From Actinoplanes nipponensis (lineage in GTDB: Bacteria > Actinomycetota > Actinomycetes > Mycobacteriales > Micromonosporaceae): DNA of 64,000 bases. Location: assembly GCF_016862275.1 (NCBI RefSeq), contig NZ_BOMQ01000075.1, positions 1-64,000 on the forward strand, given 5' to 3'. The translations under genes were made by a program, and so were the position numbers. The notes under the pieces are model-generated. The model was not told the origin of the DNA and did not search any database. It worked only from the letters and a program-made list of their open reading frames with translations. Below, one piece after another: positions 19,015 to 27,584 of the stretch; position 1 is the stretch's first letter, and each line of letters begins with the position of its first letter.

Positions 19015-19950
19015 TTACCTCCCCCTATCGACGCGGGTTGCCGATCGCTGACCGCCAGGGAGCAACAACGTTGCCGGAATCCGCGCCGCGGGGACCGTGC
19101 TGCTCCGGAAGGGATCCGGCCCGGCCGCCGCGCGCACCTGGGCCCGGGTGAGCAGCGTGACCCCGGCGGCCGCGATCGCCGCGCTGGCCAGAGCGACCGC
19201 CGCGCCGGGCGCGCCGCCGGTGATCCGCTCGCCCAGCAGCACCAGCCCGACGGCGGCCGCCATCACCGGATTGGCGAGCGTGCTCACCGCCAGCGGGGCG
19301 CCCAGGCCGTCACGGTAGGAGCGCTGGGAGAACAGCATGCCGGCGCTGGAGAGGACGGCGATCGCGAGGCCGGCGACGGCCACCACCGGGTCCCGCAACG
19401 CGGCGATCCCCTCGCCGGTGAGGTGCACCGCGACGGTCTGGGTGAGCGCGGAGGAGACGCCGAACGACACTCCCGCGGCGGCGGCCGCCCACAGCCCCGA
19501 GGCGCCGGGCACCGCGCTCCAGCCGCCCAGGGCAGTCAGCAGGGCGGCGGTGACCAGCAACAGGCCGACGAGCTGGACGCTGGTCAGCACCGCGATGCCG
19601 CCGGCCGTACCGGCGAGCACCAGGATGCCGGCCAGGCCGGCCACCGTCAGGCCGATCCCGCGGACCTCGGTGCGGGTGACCACCCGCCGGGCCGCCACGG
19701 CGGCCAGCGGGACCGCCAACACCAGGGTGAGCACGCCGAACGGCTGGACCAGCGACAGCGGCCCGTACCGCAGGGCGACCACGTGCAGGCCGGCCCCGGC
19801 CGCATTGAGGGCGATGGCCGCCCACCAGGAGGGCGTCCGGACCAGCACGCCGAGCGGCCGGCGCGCCACGCGCTCCTGCAGCACCGCCGCGGCGGCATAG
19901 CCCGCCGCCGACGCGACGCAGAGCAGGACCGCGAGGGCGAGCGCGCTCAC
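19015..19950 (-). CDS. DMT (EamA-like) family permease
   Basis: 311 residues starting at a GTG that overlaps the stop of the response regulator gene; GGGGAGC lies upstream. About ten hydrophobic helices run from ALALAVLLCVASAAGYAAAA through AAAVGLVLLGERITG, in the pattern of drug/metabolite transporters. The GLGAPLAVSTLANPVMAAA and LLGERITG stretches fit EamA-like repeats. Substrate unknown. Being the last gene of the two-component operon, it may be a co-transcribed passenger or an effector. Confidence 0.82.
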   Translation of the reverse strand: MSALALAVLLCVASAAGYAAAAVLQERVARRPLGVLVRTPSWWAAIALNAAGAGLHVVALRYGPLSLVQPFGVLTLVLAVPLAAVAARRVVTRTEVRGIGLTVAGLAGILVLAGTAGGIAVLTSVQLVGLLLVTAALLTALGGWSAVPGASGLWAAAAAGVSFGVSSALTQTVAVHLTGEGIAALRDPVVAVAGLAIAVLSSAGMLFSQRSYRDGLGAPLAVSTLANPVMAAAVGLVLLGERITGGAPGAAVALASAAIAAAGVTLLTRAQVRAAAGPDPFRSSTVPAARIPATLLLPGGQRSATRVDRGR

Positions 19951-20621
19951 GGCTGCTCCCCGGGCCGGACCAGACCGCTCTGGTACGCGATGACGACCAG
20001 TTGCGCGCGATCCCGGACGCCCAGCTTGGTCATGGCCCGGTTGATGTGCGTCTTGACGGTCAGCGGCGACAGGTACAGCCGTTCGGCGATCTCCTCGTTC
20101 GACAGCCCGTACGCCACCAGCGCCAGCACCTCCCGTTCCCGGTCGGTGAGCCCGCCGAGCTCGAGGGCGGCCGGCAGCGCGGCCGGCACCGGCTGGCTCA
20201 GGAAGCGGCTGACCAGCCCTCGGGTGGCGGCCGGCGAGAGCAGCGCCTCCCCGGCGGCGACGACCCGGATGGCGTGCAGCAGATCGACCGGGTCGACGTG
20301 CTTGCCGAGGAAGCCGCTGGCCCCGGCCCGCAACGCGAGCACCACGTTGTCGTCGTTCTCGAAGGTGGTCAGCACGAGCACCCGGACCCCGGCGAGGTCC
20401 TCGGCGGCGGCGATCCGGCGGGTGGCCTCGATGCCGTCCATCTCCGGCATCCGGATGTCCATGAGCACCACGTCGGCGCGCGCCGAGCGGGCCAGCTCGA
20501 CCGCCTCCCGGCCGGTGCCGGCCTCGCCGACCACCTCGATGTCGGGGTCGGGCTCGACGAACATCCGGAAACCGGCGCGGATCAGGGGCTGGTCGTCGGC
20601 CAGCACGATGCGGATGGTCAC
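19947..20621 (-). CDS. NarL/LuxR-type response regulator
   Basis: 224 residues with a GTG start that overlaps the kinase stop. The receiver domain has the acidic pair ADDQ, the phospho-accepting Asp in VVLMDIRMPEMDG (near residue 54) and the conserved Lys in GFLGKHV. A LuxR-type helix-turn-helix follows: LTDREREVLALVAYGLSNEEIAERL and TVKTHINRAMTKLG. It is a DNA-binding partner of the kinase encoded just upstream. The likely targets are the divergent ABC transporter genes and its own operon, by context only. Confidence 0.95.
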   Translation of the reverse strand: MTIRIVLADDQPLIRAGFRMFVEPDPDIEVVGEAGTGREAVELARSARADVVLMDIRMPEMDGIEATRRIAAAEDLAGVRVLVLTTFENDDNVVLALRAGASGFLGKHVDPVDLLHAIRVVAAGEALLSPAATRGLVSRFLSQPVPAALPAALELGGLTDREREVLALVAYGLSNEEIAERLYLSPLTVKTHINRAMTKLGVRDRAQLVVIAYQSGLVRPGEQP

Positions 20622-21922
20622 GACGCGACCCGGCGGGCGGCCCCGGGCTCGGCGACCGGTCCGGCCGGCCGGTGGCAGACGGCCCGCCCGCCGGCCTGCG
20701 GTACGCCGGCCGCACGGTCACCGGCGGGCTGCGGCGCGGTGGGGAGCTGCGCGTGGACGGTGAAGTGGCCGTTCGGGGTGGGGCCGGCGCTGAGGGCGCC
20801 GCCGGTCGAGGTGGCCCGTTCGCGCATGCCGACGATGCCGTAGCCCGAGCCGGACGCCGGCGCGTCGGGCCGTACCGGGTTGGTGATCTCCAGCGTCACC
20901 CCGTCCGCGGTGTAGGACACGGCGAGCCGGGCGGTGCCGTCGCCGTACTTCTGGGCGTTGGTCAGGGCCTCCTGGGCGATCCGGAACGCCGCGAGATCGA
21001 CCAGCGCGGGCAGTTCCCGGGCGGCGCCGAGCTGTCGGTGATCGACCCGCAGGCCGGCGGCGGCCAGATCGTCGAGCAGGGCCGACAGCCGGGCCAGGCC
21101 GCGGGTCGGCTCGGTGTCCGGCGCCGCCCCGGCGTCCCGCTCGCCCGGGCCGCGCAGCAGGCCGACCACCGAGGCGATCTCCTGGAGCACGGCGTCCGAG
21201 GACCGGCTGATGTGGTCCAGCGCCGGGCCGACCCGCTCCGGGCGGTGCGGCAGGATGTGCTTCGCCCCGCTGGCCTGCACCTTGATGACGGCGATGTGGT
21301 GGGCGACCACGTCGTGCAGCTCCCGGGCGATCCGGAGGCGTTCCTCGACGACCCGGCGCCGCGCCTCCTCGTCGCGGCTCTGCTCGGCCCGCCGGGCCCG
21401 CTCCTCGACCTCGGCCACGTACGCCCGCCGGCTGCGGGTGGCGTCGCCGACCGCGGTGGCCATGCCGATCCAGGCCAGCGCGCCCAGGTTCTCCGGCGCC
21501 CACCAGCTGCCGCCCGCCCACAGCACCCCGGACAGGTAGAGAGCCGCGGCGAGGCACCCGGCGGTGAGCCACGCGGTGCGCCGGTCGGACCGGGCGGCGT
21601 GGGTGAAGGACAGCAGCACGAGCGCGACCATCAGGACCGGCTGCCGTTCGTGCTGCCCGACGACGGCAACGAGCCAGGCGAGCGCGGCGACGACCAGACC
21701 GGTACGGGTGAACCGGCGGCGGACGGTCACCACGCCGAAGGCGATGACGCCGGCCACCAGATCGGTCAGGCCCAGCATGCGGGGCTGTTCCCCGGGCCCG
21801 CCGACCGTGACGACCACGATCGCGGGCACCACCAGCGGCAACGCCAGGGCGGCATCGCTGAGCTGCGGATGGCGGCGCACCGCCCGCCAGAACCGCGTCT
21901 CGCGCACCTCGCCCAGCTCCAT
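20618..21922 (-). CDS. sensor histidine kinase, HisKA_3 type
   Basis: 434 residues. About five membrane helices occupy residues 25-155. They are followed by a coiled-coil-like charged stretch and the HisKA_3 motif ARELHDVVAHHIAVIK (phospho-accepting His), then an ATPase domain with RIAQEALTNAQKYG (N box) and GYGIVGMRERA (G box). A Pro/Gly/Ala-rich tail ends the protein. This architecture is typical of kinases that sense cell-envelope stress without a large external domain. It is divergent from the ABC transporter genes at 22068. The ATG at 21922 is used; a GTG a few codons upstream is possible. Confidence 0.93.
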   Translation of the reverse strand: MELGEVRETRFWRAVRRHPQLSDAALALPLVVPAIVVVTVGGPGEQPRMLGLTDLVAGVIAFGVVTVRRRFTRTGLVVAALAWLVAVVGQHERQPVLMVALVLLSFTHAARSDRRTAWLTAGCLAAALYLSGVLWAGGSWWAPENLGALAWIGMATAVGDATRSRRAYVAEVEERARRAEQSRDEEARRRVVEERLRIARELHDVVAHHIAVIKVQASGAKHILPHRPERVGPALDHISRSSDAVLQEIASVVGLLRGPGERDAGAAPDTEPTRGLARLSALLDDLAAAGLRVDHRQLGAARELPALVDLAAFRIAQEALTNAQKYGDGTARLAVSYTADGVTLEITNPVRPDAPASGSGYGIVGMRERATSTGGALSAGPTPNGHFTVHAQLPTAPQPAGDRAAGVPQAGGRAVCHRPAGPVAEPGAARRVAS

Positions 21923-22067
21923 GGAGATCACGGTACGCGTGGCCCCGCCTGCGCAGCGTCGTCTCGGCGCGGTAACCAACCGGCCGCCGGTACCACGCCT
22001 GCAGTAGCCGGAGCCGCCCGCCGCGGGACGACGCGGATCACCCCGGCGGCGGCTCACGCTGGGTCCC

Positions 22068-22982
22068 ATGATCGAGGTCCACGAACTCACCAAGCGGTAC
22101 GGCGCCAAGACCGCCGTCGACTCCCTGACCTTCACCGTCAGGCCGGGCATCGTCACCGGCTTCCTGGGGCCCAACGGCGCCGGAAAATCGACCACGATGC
22201 GGATGATCCTGGGGCTGGACCGGCCGACGTCGGGCACGGCCACGATCAACGGCCGCCCGTACGCCGAGCACACCGCGCCGCTGCGGCAGGCCGGCGCGCT
22301 GCTGGACGCCAAGGCCGTGCACACCGGGCGGTCCGCGTACCACCATCTGCTGGCCATGGCCGCGACCACCGGGGTCCCCCGCGCCCGGGTCGACGAGGTC
22401 ATCGACCTCGTCGGCCTGCACGAGGTGGCCCGCAAGCGGGCCGGCGCCTTCTCGCTCGGCATGGGCCAGCGGCTCGGCATCGCCTCGGCGTTGCTGGCCG
22501 ACCCGGAGGTGCTGATCCTCGACGAGCCGGTGAACGGGCTCGACCCGGAGGGCATCCTCTGGATCCGCGGCCTGATGCAGGGCCTGGCCGCAGGGGGGCG
22601 CACGGTGTTCGTCTCCTCGCACCTGATGAGCGAGATGGCCCTGACCGCCCAGCACCTGGTGGTCGTGGGCCGCGGCCGGCTCATCGCGGACGTCTCGGTG
22701 GCGGACTTCATCGAACGGGCCGCGCTCGAATCGGTGCTGGTCCGCTCGCCGCGGGCGGTGGAACTGCACGACCTGCTGGCCGGGCCGGGCGTGACGATGC
22801 TCAGCGTCGAGCGCGGCGCCTTCGAGGTGACCGGCCTCGCGGCGGACCAGATCGGCGACCGCGCGGCCACGGCCGGCATCGCCCTGCACGAGCTCACCGT
22901 GCGCCGGCCCTCGCTGGAGGCGGCCTTCATGGAACTGACCAGGGACGCCGTCGAATACCAGACCGTAGGAGCAGCCGCATGA
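22068..22982 (+). CDS. ABC transporter ATP-binding protein
   Basis: 304 residues. Walker A GPNGAGKST (near residue 35), an ABC signature reading FSLGMGQRL in place of LSGGQ, Walker B VLILDEPVNGLDPEG and the switch His in VSSHLMSE are all present. The domain layout is that of drug- or bacteriocin-resistance type ATPases (DrrA/CcmA/BcrA-like), with a C-terminal helper region. The permease follows with an ATGA overlap. The divergent two-component system is the probable regulator. The exported substrate is unknown. Confidence 0.93.
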   Translation: MIEVHELTKRYGAKTAVDSLTFTVRPGIVTGFLGPNGAGKSTTMRMILGLDRPTSGTATINGRPYAEHTAPLRQAGALLDAKAVHTGRSAYHHLLAMAATTGVPRARVDEVIDLVGLHEVARKRAGAFSLGMGQRLGIASALLADPEVLILDEPVNGLDPEGILWIRGLMQGLAAGGRTVFVSSHLMSEMALTAQHLVVVGRGRLIADVSVADFIERAALESVLVRSPRAVELHDLLAGPGVTMLSVERGAFEVTGLAADQIGDRAATAGIALHELTVRRPSLEAAFMELTRDAVEYQTVGAAA

Positions 22983-23800
22983 GCACCGTGACCCGGCCGA
23001 TCGTGTCCGCCGCCCCGCCCCGCCTCAGGGTCACCCAGGCCCGCGTCATCCACTCCGAGTGGATCAAGTTCTGGTCCCTGCGCTCGACCGTGATCACGCT
23101 GGCCGTGGCGGTCACCCTGATGATCGGGATCGGCCTGCTGGCCTCGTCGATGTCGGGCTCCGGCGCCGCCCCCGCCGGCCCGGGCCCGAACCCGGGCGAC
23201 CTCGGGCCGGTCGACGCGAGCCTGGCCGGGCTCACCTTCGCCCAACTCGCCTTCGGCACCCTGGGCGTGCTGTTCATGGCGAGCGAGTACAGCACCGGCA
23301 TGATCCGGTCGTCGCTGACCGCCGTACCGAAGCGCCTGCCGCTGCTCTGGGGCAAGATCGCCGTGTTCGCGGCGGTGGCCCTGGTGACCGGCCTGGCCGC
23401 GTCGGCGATCGCCTTCACCGGCGGCCAGGCCCTGATCGGCGACGGCGCGGCCTCCTGGACCGACCCGGGCGTGGCCCGCGCGGTGATCGGCTCGGCCGTG
23501 ATCCTGGCCGGCTCCGGGGTGCTCGGGCTGGCGCTGGGGGCGCTGCTGCGCTCGACACCGGCGGCGATCAGCACGCTGTTCGGGGTGATGTTCCTGCTCA
23601 GCGGGGTGGCGCAGCTGTTGCTGCCGGATTCCTGGGGGGACCGGGTGGTGCAGTATCTGCCGTCGGATGCGGGGGGTGCTTTCACGGCGGTTTCGGTGGG
23701 GGACGGGCTGGGGCCGTGGGCCGGGCTTGCGGTTTTCCTGGGGTATGTGGTGGCGGTGGTGGGGGGAGCGGCTTGGCGGTTGCGGCGGTTTGATGCCTGA
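22979..23800 (+). CDS. ABC-2 type transporter permease
   Basis: 273 residues with about six membrane helices, starting HSEWIKFWSLRSTVITLA, the hallmark N-terminus of actinobacterial ABC-2 permeases. Others include TFAQLAFGTLGVLFMASEY and AVIGSAVILAGSGVLGLALG. It pairs with the ATPase upstream. The last ~170 bases switch to G- and T-rich codons (runs of GGGG on the plus strand, GTT/TTT codons) unlike the rest of the gene, yet the frame stays open to LRRFDA and the stop. Confidence 0.9.
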   Translation: MSTVTRPIVSAAPPRLRVTQARVIHSEWIKFWSLRSTVITLAVAVTLMIGIGLLASSMSGSGAAPAGPGPNPGDLGPVDASLAGLTFAQLAFGTLGVLFMASEYSTGMIRSSLTAVPKRLPLLWGKIAVFAAVALVTGLAASAIAFTGGQALIGDGAASWTDPGVARAVIGSAVILAGSGVLGLALGALLRSTPAAISTLFGVMFLLSGVAQLLLPDSWGDRVVQYLPSDAGGAFTAVSVGDGLGPWAGLAVFLGYVVAVVGGAAWRLRRFDA

Positions 23801-23905
23801 TGCTTGATGGGGTTGGGGGGCGGGTTTGTTCACCGCTCCCCCGTCCGCCGCGCGTCCGGCGTCGGGTCTTGGATCCGGGCCGGGTCGCGGGTCTACCCTC
23901 GGGCG

Positions 23906-24652
23906 ATGGCTTTCGAGCAGCATGGACACACCCACCGCCTCGACTGGGTCGACCCGACCATCCGCGAGTGGGACTGCACAGTCGTCTGGTCCGACCCGGC
24001 CGACCCCGAGGCCGGGATCGTCCTCGACCGGTCCGCGTTCTACCCGGGCGGCGGCGGCCAGCCACCGGACCACGGCGTCCTCATCTGGCAGGGCGTGCAG
24101 ACCCGGATCGTGGACACCCGCAAGGGCGACGAGCACTACCTGATCCCCGCCCCCGGCGACCCGGTACCGCCCGCCGGCGCGACCGTCCGCGGCGCGGTCG
24201 ACGACGACCGGCGCACCACGCTGATGCGCACCCACTCCGGCCTGCACATCCTCTGCGGCACGGTGTTCCGCGACTTCGGGGCGCTGGTGACCGGCGGCAA
24301 CATGCAGCCCGGCGAGGCCCGGATGGACTTCAACCTGCCCGAGGTGCCGCCGGGCTTCAAGCAGGCCCTCGAGGACGCGGTGAACGCGGAGGTCGCCGCC
24401 GACCGGAAGATCGTCGCCCGGGTGCTGTCGCGCGACGAGGCCCTGGCGATCCCGGACCTGGTGCGGACGCAGGACGCCCTGCCGCCGTTGGAGAACCCGG
24501 AGATCCGGGTGGTGGACATCGTGGGACTGGACGTACAGGCCGACGGGGGTACGCACGTGGCGTCGACCGGTCAGGTGGGGCGGGTGCAGGTGGTGAAGGT
24601 GGAGAGCAAGGGACGGCAGAACCGGCGGGTGCGGATCAAGCTTGTCGGCTGA
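23906..24652 (+). CDS. AlaX-type alanyl-tRNA editing protein
   Basis: 248 residues from the ATG at 23906. It matches the editing domain of alanyl-tRNA synthetase: SAFYPGGGGQPPDHG, the zinc motif HSGLH (HxxxH) near residue 111, and GGTHVASTGQVG near residue 211. The free-standing enzyme removes mischarged Ser or Gly from tRNA-Ala. The residue before GGTH is Asp, not the Cys that usually ligates zinc in AlaRS; Asp may substitute. In-frame sequence upstream of the ATG has poor coding character. It is probably a single-gene transcript. Confidence 0.9.
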   Translation: MAFEQHGHTHRLDWVDPTIREWDCTVVWSDPADPEAGIVLDRSAFYPGGGGQPPDHGVLIWQGVQTRIVDTRKGDEHYLIPAPGDPVPPAGATVRGAVDDDRRTTLMRTHSGLHILCGTVFRDFGALVTGGNMQPGEARMDFNLPEVPPGFKQALEDAVNAEVAADRKIVARVLSRDEALAIPDLVRTQDALPPLENPEIRVVDIVGLDVQADGGTHVASTGQVGRVQVVKVESKGRQNRRVRIKLVG

Positions 24653-24962
24653 GAGCCGGGTGTGGTTGTGGCGGGTGGTGTGCGTGGACCAGCCGAGACC
24701 GAGGAGTTGGGCGCCGGACGGAGCGGCGGCAAGCTGGACGCCAGCCACGAGCCTCTGAGGTAGGTCGGCGAGCTGGACGCCGACCTCGCTCGGGAGGGTC
24801 CATCCGCCCGCGCCGGGGTCCCCGGAGCCTGCTCCGTCCCGGCGCCGTTGCCGCAGCCAGCGGACCCGGGGTCGGCCTGCCCTCATCAATCCCCGCCGGG
24901 ACGCTCATCGACACGCATTGACGCCGATCGACGCCGATCGATGACGGCGGCACAGGACGCGC
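24653..24962. other. intergenic region without a supported gene
   Basis: No frame here has convincing codon bias. A short hairpin (CGGCT-GAG-AGCCG) follows the AlaX stop and may be a weak terminator. The decamer GCTGGACGCC occurs twice about 40 bases apart, and GACGCCGATC is tandemly duplicated near 24920-24940. I see no promoter or known element. Confidence 0.5.
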
Positions 24963-25489
24963 TCAGCCCTTGCCGGCGGGCATGACGCTGCCGTTCGTCG
25001 GCGCGGACGACAGGGTGGTCGCCACTTTCGTCACCTCGAAGCAAGCGCAGAACATCGTCCACTCGTCCTTAGCGATCACCACCGGCTCCGAGCACCAGAT
25101 CTGCACCGGCGGAACAGCATTCGGCGGCAATGCCGGCGGGCTGGCCGAATCGGGTTCGCTCGGCTCCGCCGCGTCGGTGGCGACGGTGACCGCCGCTGAG
25201 GCACCCGCCGGCGGCAGCTTCGGCCGGGCGGGCGGCGGCTTCGGCCGGGCGGCCGGGCGGGCGGCGGCTTCGGCCGGGCGGCCGGGCGGGCGGCAGCTTC
25301 GGCCGGGCGGCCGGGCGGCAGCTTCGGCCGGGCGGCAGCTTCGGCCGGGCGGCCGGGCGGCAGCTTCGGCCGGGCGGGCGGGCGGCAGGCTGGCCGGGCG
25401 GCAGGCTCGGTCGGTCGGGGCGGGCGGCCGCTGAAGTCGTTGACGGCGAAGGCCGCCGGGACACGCCTCGCCCGGCGGGCCGGCGCCAT
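24963..25489 (-). pseudogene. probable Pro/Ala-rich hypothetical gene broken in a repeat tract
   Basis: On the minus strand, the region before the repeats (AFAVNDFSGRPPRP, from an ATG at 25489 preceded by GAGG) and the region after them (VQIWCSEPVVIAKDEW, FCACFEVTKVATT, stop at 24963) both show GC-rich third positions. They lie in different frames, however. The GC-rich minisatellite at 25213-25400 joins them, and its units vary by 4 bases, so the frame is lost or switched there. The product would have a Pro/Ala/Arg/Lys-rich repeat and a short Cys/Trp-containing tail. It may be a pseudogene, a phase-variable gene, or an intact gene with an assembly error in the repeats. No function recognised. 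Confidence 0.35.
25213..25400. repeat. GC-rich minisatellite, 17-29 bp units
   Basis: The 17-base core GGC(A/G)GCTTCGGCCGGGC occurs seven times, starting at 25213, 25234, 25263, 25292, 25317, 25334 and 25359, then decays. Unit spacings are 21, 29, 29, 25, 17 and 25 bases, so the units differ in 4-base steps. Such a tract is prone to slippage, and each 4-base step changes the reading frame of anything encoded across it. Confidence 0.85.
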
Positions 25490-25721
25490 CCGACGCCTCG
25501 ACCCCGCGGAGCGCCGGAATCGCCGGCACAGATGTGACAAATTTCCGATCCGCACAGTCCCATCCGCCATCCACAAGCCTGAATAGACAACGACCGAAGA
25601 CGGAACGGTGATTGCGGGGCCTACGAACGGCACCAATGTGGACGCAAAGGTGGCATTGAGTTTCTACGATCCACCCGACCGCAGCACCCTCGCTGCGGTC
25701 ACCGTCCGAAAGGCAGTTCGT

Positions 25722-27518
25722 ATGCCCTCTTCCGCCAGTCGTCTGGCGATCGCCGGAGTTGCCGGCGTCGTCCTCGCCACCGGTGCCGTGGTGCCCGCAG
25801 CGGCCGCCACGCCCCAGACCGTCACGCCCGTGTCCGCCGTTCCTCTTCTGGCGGCCAAGAAGAACGCGACCACGAGCGCCAAGGAACGCAAGCGAGTCGA
25901 CAGCGTCAAGACGCCCAAACTCGGCTGGTACAAGTGCTACCAGACGGCCGAGTGCGCCACCGTGCGGCTGCCTCTGGACTACGACAAGCCCAAGGGTGCG
26001 ACAACCGAGATCGCGGTGCTGCGGGTCAAGGCCCGCGACCAGAAGCACAAGATCGGCAGCCTGTTCCTGAACCCCGGCGGACCCGGCGGCTCGGGCACGT
26101 CGATCGCCCTCAACGCGCCGCTGTTCCTGAGCGACCCGCTGCTCGACCGCTTCGACATCGTCGGCGTCGACCCGCGCGGCATCGCCAGCAGTGAGAACGT
26201 CAAGTGCTTCAAGTCCACCAAGGCCCAGACCCAGGCCTATGCCGGCCTGAACGTCGCCTTCCCCTACGGCAAGACCCAGGAGAAGGCGTACATCAAGTCG
26301 GCCACGACCGTGGCCAAGGCGTGCTCGACCACCGGCAAGAAGATCGCCGGCGCGATGTCCACCGCCGAGGTAGTCCGGGACATGGACGTGCTGCGCCGTG
26401 CCGTGGGCGACAAGAAGCTGACTTATCTGGGCTTCAGCTACGGCACCGCGATCGGCCAGTACTACGCCAACATGTTCCCGGACCGCTTCCGGGCACTGGT
26501 CGTCGACGGCGTCATCGACCCGGTGTCGTGGACGGGCACGAGCAAGACGAAGAACCAGATCCAGGACGAACGGATGCACTCGGCCGACGGCGCCTACAAG
26601 GCGTTGCGCGAGATTCTCCAGCGCTGCGACAAGGCGGGCGAGAAGTACTGCAGTTTCGCGGCCGGCGACCCGGTCAAGAACTTCGAGACGATCGCCCAGA
26701 AGCTGCGCGCCAAGCCGCTCGTGGTCACCGACGAGTTCGGCACGTACACGATCACCTACGCCGACTTCGTCGGCGGCATCCTCGGCTCGCTCTACGACGT
26801 CTACGCGGGCGAGAGCGTGGCCGACCTGTCGTCCCAGCTGTGGACGCTGCTGGCGGCGCCCGCCGCGACGAGCGCCGACAAGGCGGTCGCCAAGAAGGCG
26901 GTCATCGAGCGCATCAAGGAGGCCCGCAACCGCAGGCCGGCTCGCGACTTCCCGTACGACAACGGCTTCGAGGCCTTCAGCGGCGTGATGTGCACCGACG
27001 GTCTGCACCCGAAGGACGCGGCATCGTGGCCGGCGGCGACGGCGAAGGCTGACAAGCGCGCCCCCTACTTCGGCCGCGCCTGGGCGTGGGGCAGCGTGCA
27101 GTGCGCCCGCAACTCGTGGACGGTTCGGGACGAGGACGCCTACACCGGCCCGTTCAACCGCCGTACGGCCGCTCCGGTGCTCGTGGTGGGCAGCCAGTGG
27201 GATCCCGCCACGAACTACGAGGAGGCCGTGTCCTCGGCCAAGCTCCTGCCGAACAGCCGCCTGCTGTCCAGCACGAACTGGGGTCACACCGCCTACGGCA
27301 CGTCGGCGTGCGCGACGAACGCGATCGACACCTACCTGCTCAAGGCCACGCTGCCCGCGAAGGGCAAGGTCTGCCAGGGTGAGGTGCAGCCGTTCACCGA
27401 GCCGCTCGAGGCCCCGGACAAGCCGGAGGAGATGTCGACCATGCGTGCGGACCAGTCGAAGCAGCTTCCGCCGGTCGCCGACCTCATCCCGACGTCGATC
27501 CTCAACGGCACCAGGTAA
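25722..27518 (+). CDS. secreted tripeptidyl aminopeptidase-like alpha/beta hydrolase
   Basis: 598 residues from the ATG at 25722, which has AAAGG 8 bases upstream. The signal peptide is SRLAIAGVAGVVLATGAVV, cleaved near AAAATP. The alpha/beta-hydrolase core shows the oxyanion segment LNPGGPGGSG, the nucleophile in GFSYG (Ser near 239), the acid in GSQWDPATNYE and the His in NWGHTAYG. This is the S33 family layout of Streptomyces Tap/SlpD/SlpE exo-peptidases, with the usual C-terminal TAP-like region. It acts outside the cell on short peptides. Lys-rich surface stretches and paired Cys residues fit a secreted enzyme. A strong hairpin follows the stop. Confidence 0.93.
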   Translation: MPSSASRLAIAGVAGVVLATGAVVPAAAATPQTVTPVSAVPLLAAKKNATTSAKERKRVDSVKTPKLGWYKCYQTAECATVRLPLDYDKPKGATTEIAVLRVKARDQKHKIGSLFLNPGGPGGSGTSIALNAPLFLSDPLLDRFDIVGVDPRGIASSENVKCFKSTKAQTQAYAGLNVAFPYGKTQEKAYIKSATTVAKACSTTGKKIAGAMSTAEVVRDMDVLRRAVGDKKLTYLGFSYGTAIGQYYANMFPDRFRALVVDGVIDPVSWTGTSKTKNQIQDERMHSADGAYKALREILQRCDKAGEKYCSFAAGDPVKNFETIAQKLRAKPLVVTDEFGTYTITYADFVGGILGSLYDVYAGESVADLSSQLWTLLAAPAATSADKAVAKKAVIERIKEARNRRPARDFPYDNGFEAFSGVMCTDGLHPKDAASWPAATAKADKRAPYFGRAWAWGSVQCARNSWTVRDEDAYTGPFNRRTAAPVLVVGSQWDPATNYEEAVSSAKLLPNSRLLSSTNWGHTAYGTSACATNAIDTYLLKATLPAKGKVCQGEVQPFTEPLEAPDKPEEMSTMRADQSKQLPPVADLIPTSILNGTR

Positions 27519-27572
27519 GACCGACGTGGAGGTGCTGCCGGCAGCCCGCCGGCAGCACCGCACGACGGTCTT
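27517..27572. terminator. bidirectional terminator hairpin
   Basis: A two-part stem: outer AAGACCG (27517-27523) with CGGTCTT (27566-27572), and inner GGTGCTGCCGGC (27531-27542) with its complement at 27548-27559 around a 5-base loop. It lies between the converging peptidase gene and the membrane protein gene that ends at 27585. Confidence 0.82.
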
Positions 27573-27584
27573 CATCACGGGCCC

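Noticed and set aside
24963..27578. 871-codon minus-strand frame across the secreted peptidase gene
   Set aside because: Most of it is antisense to the clear tripeptidyl-peptidase gene. Only the part below about 25489 shows its own codon bias and is kept as a possible broken gene.
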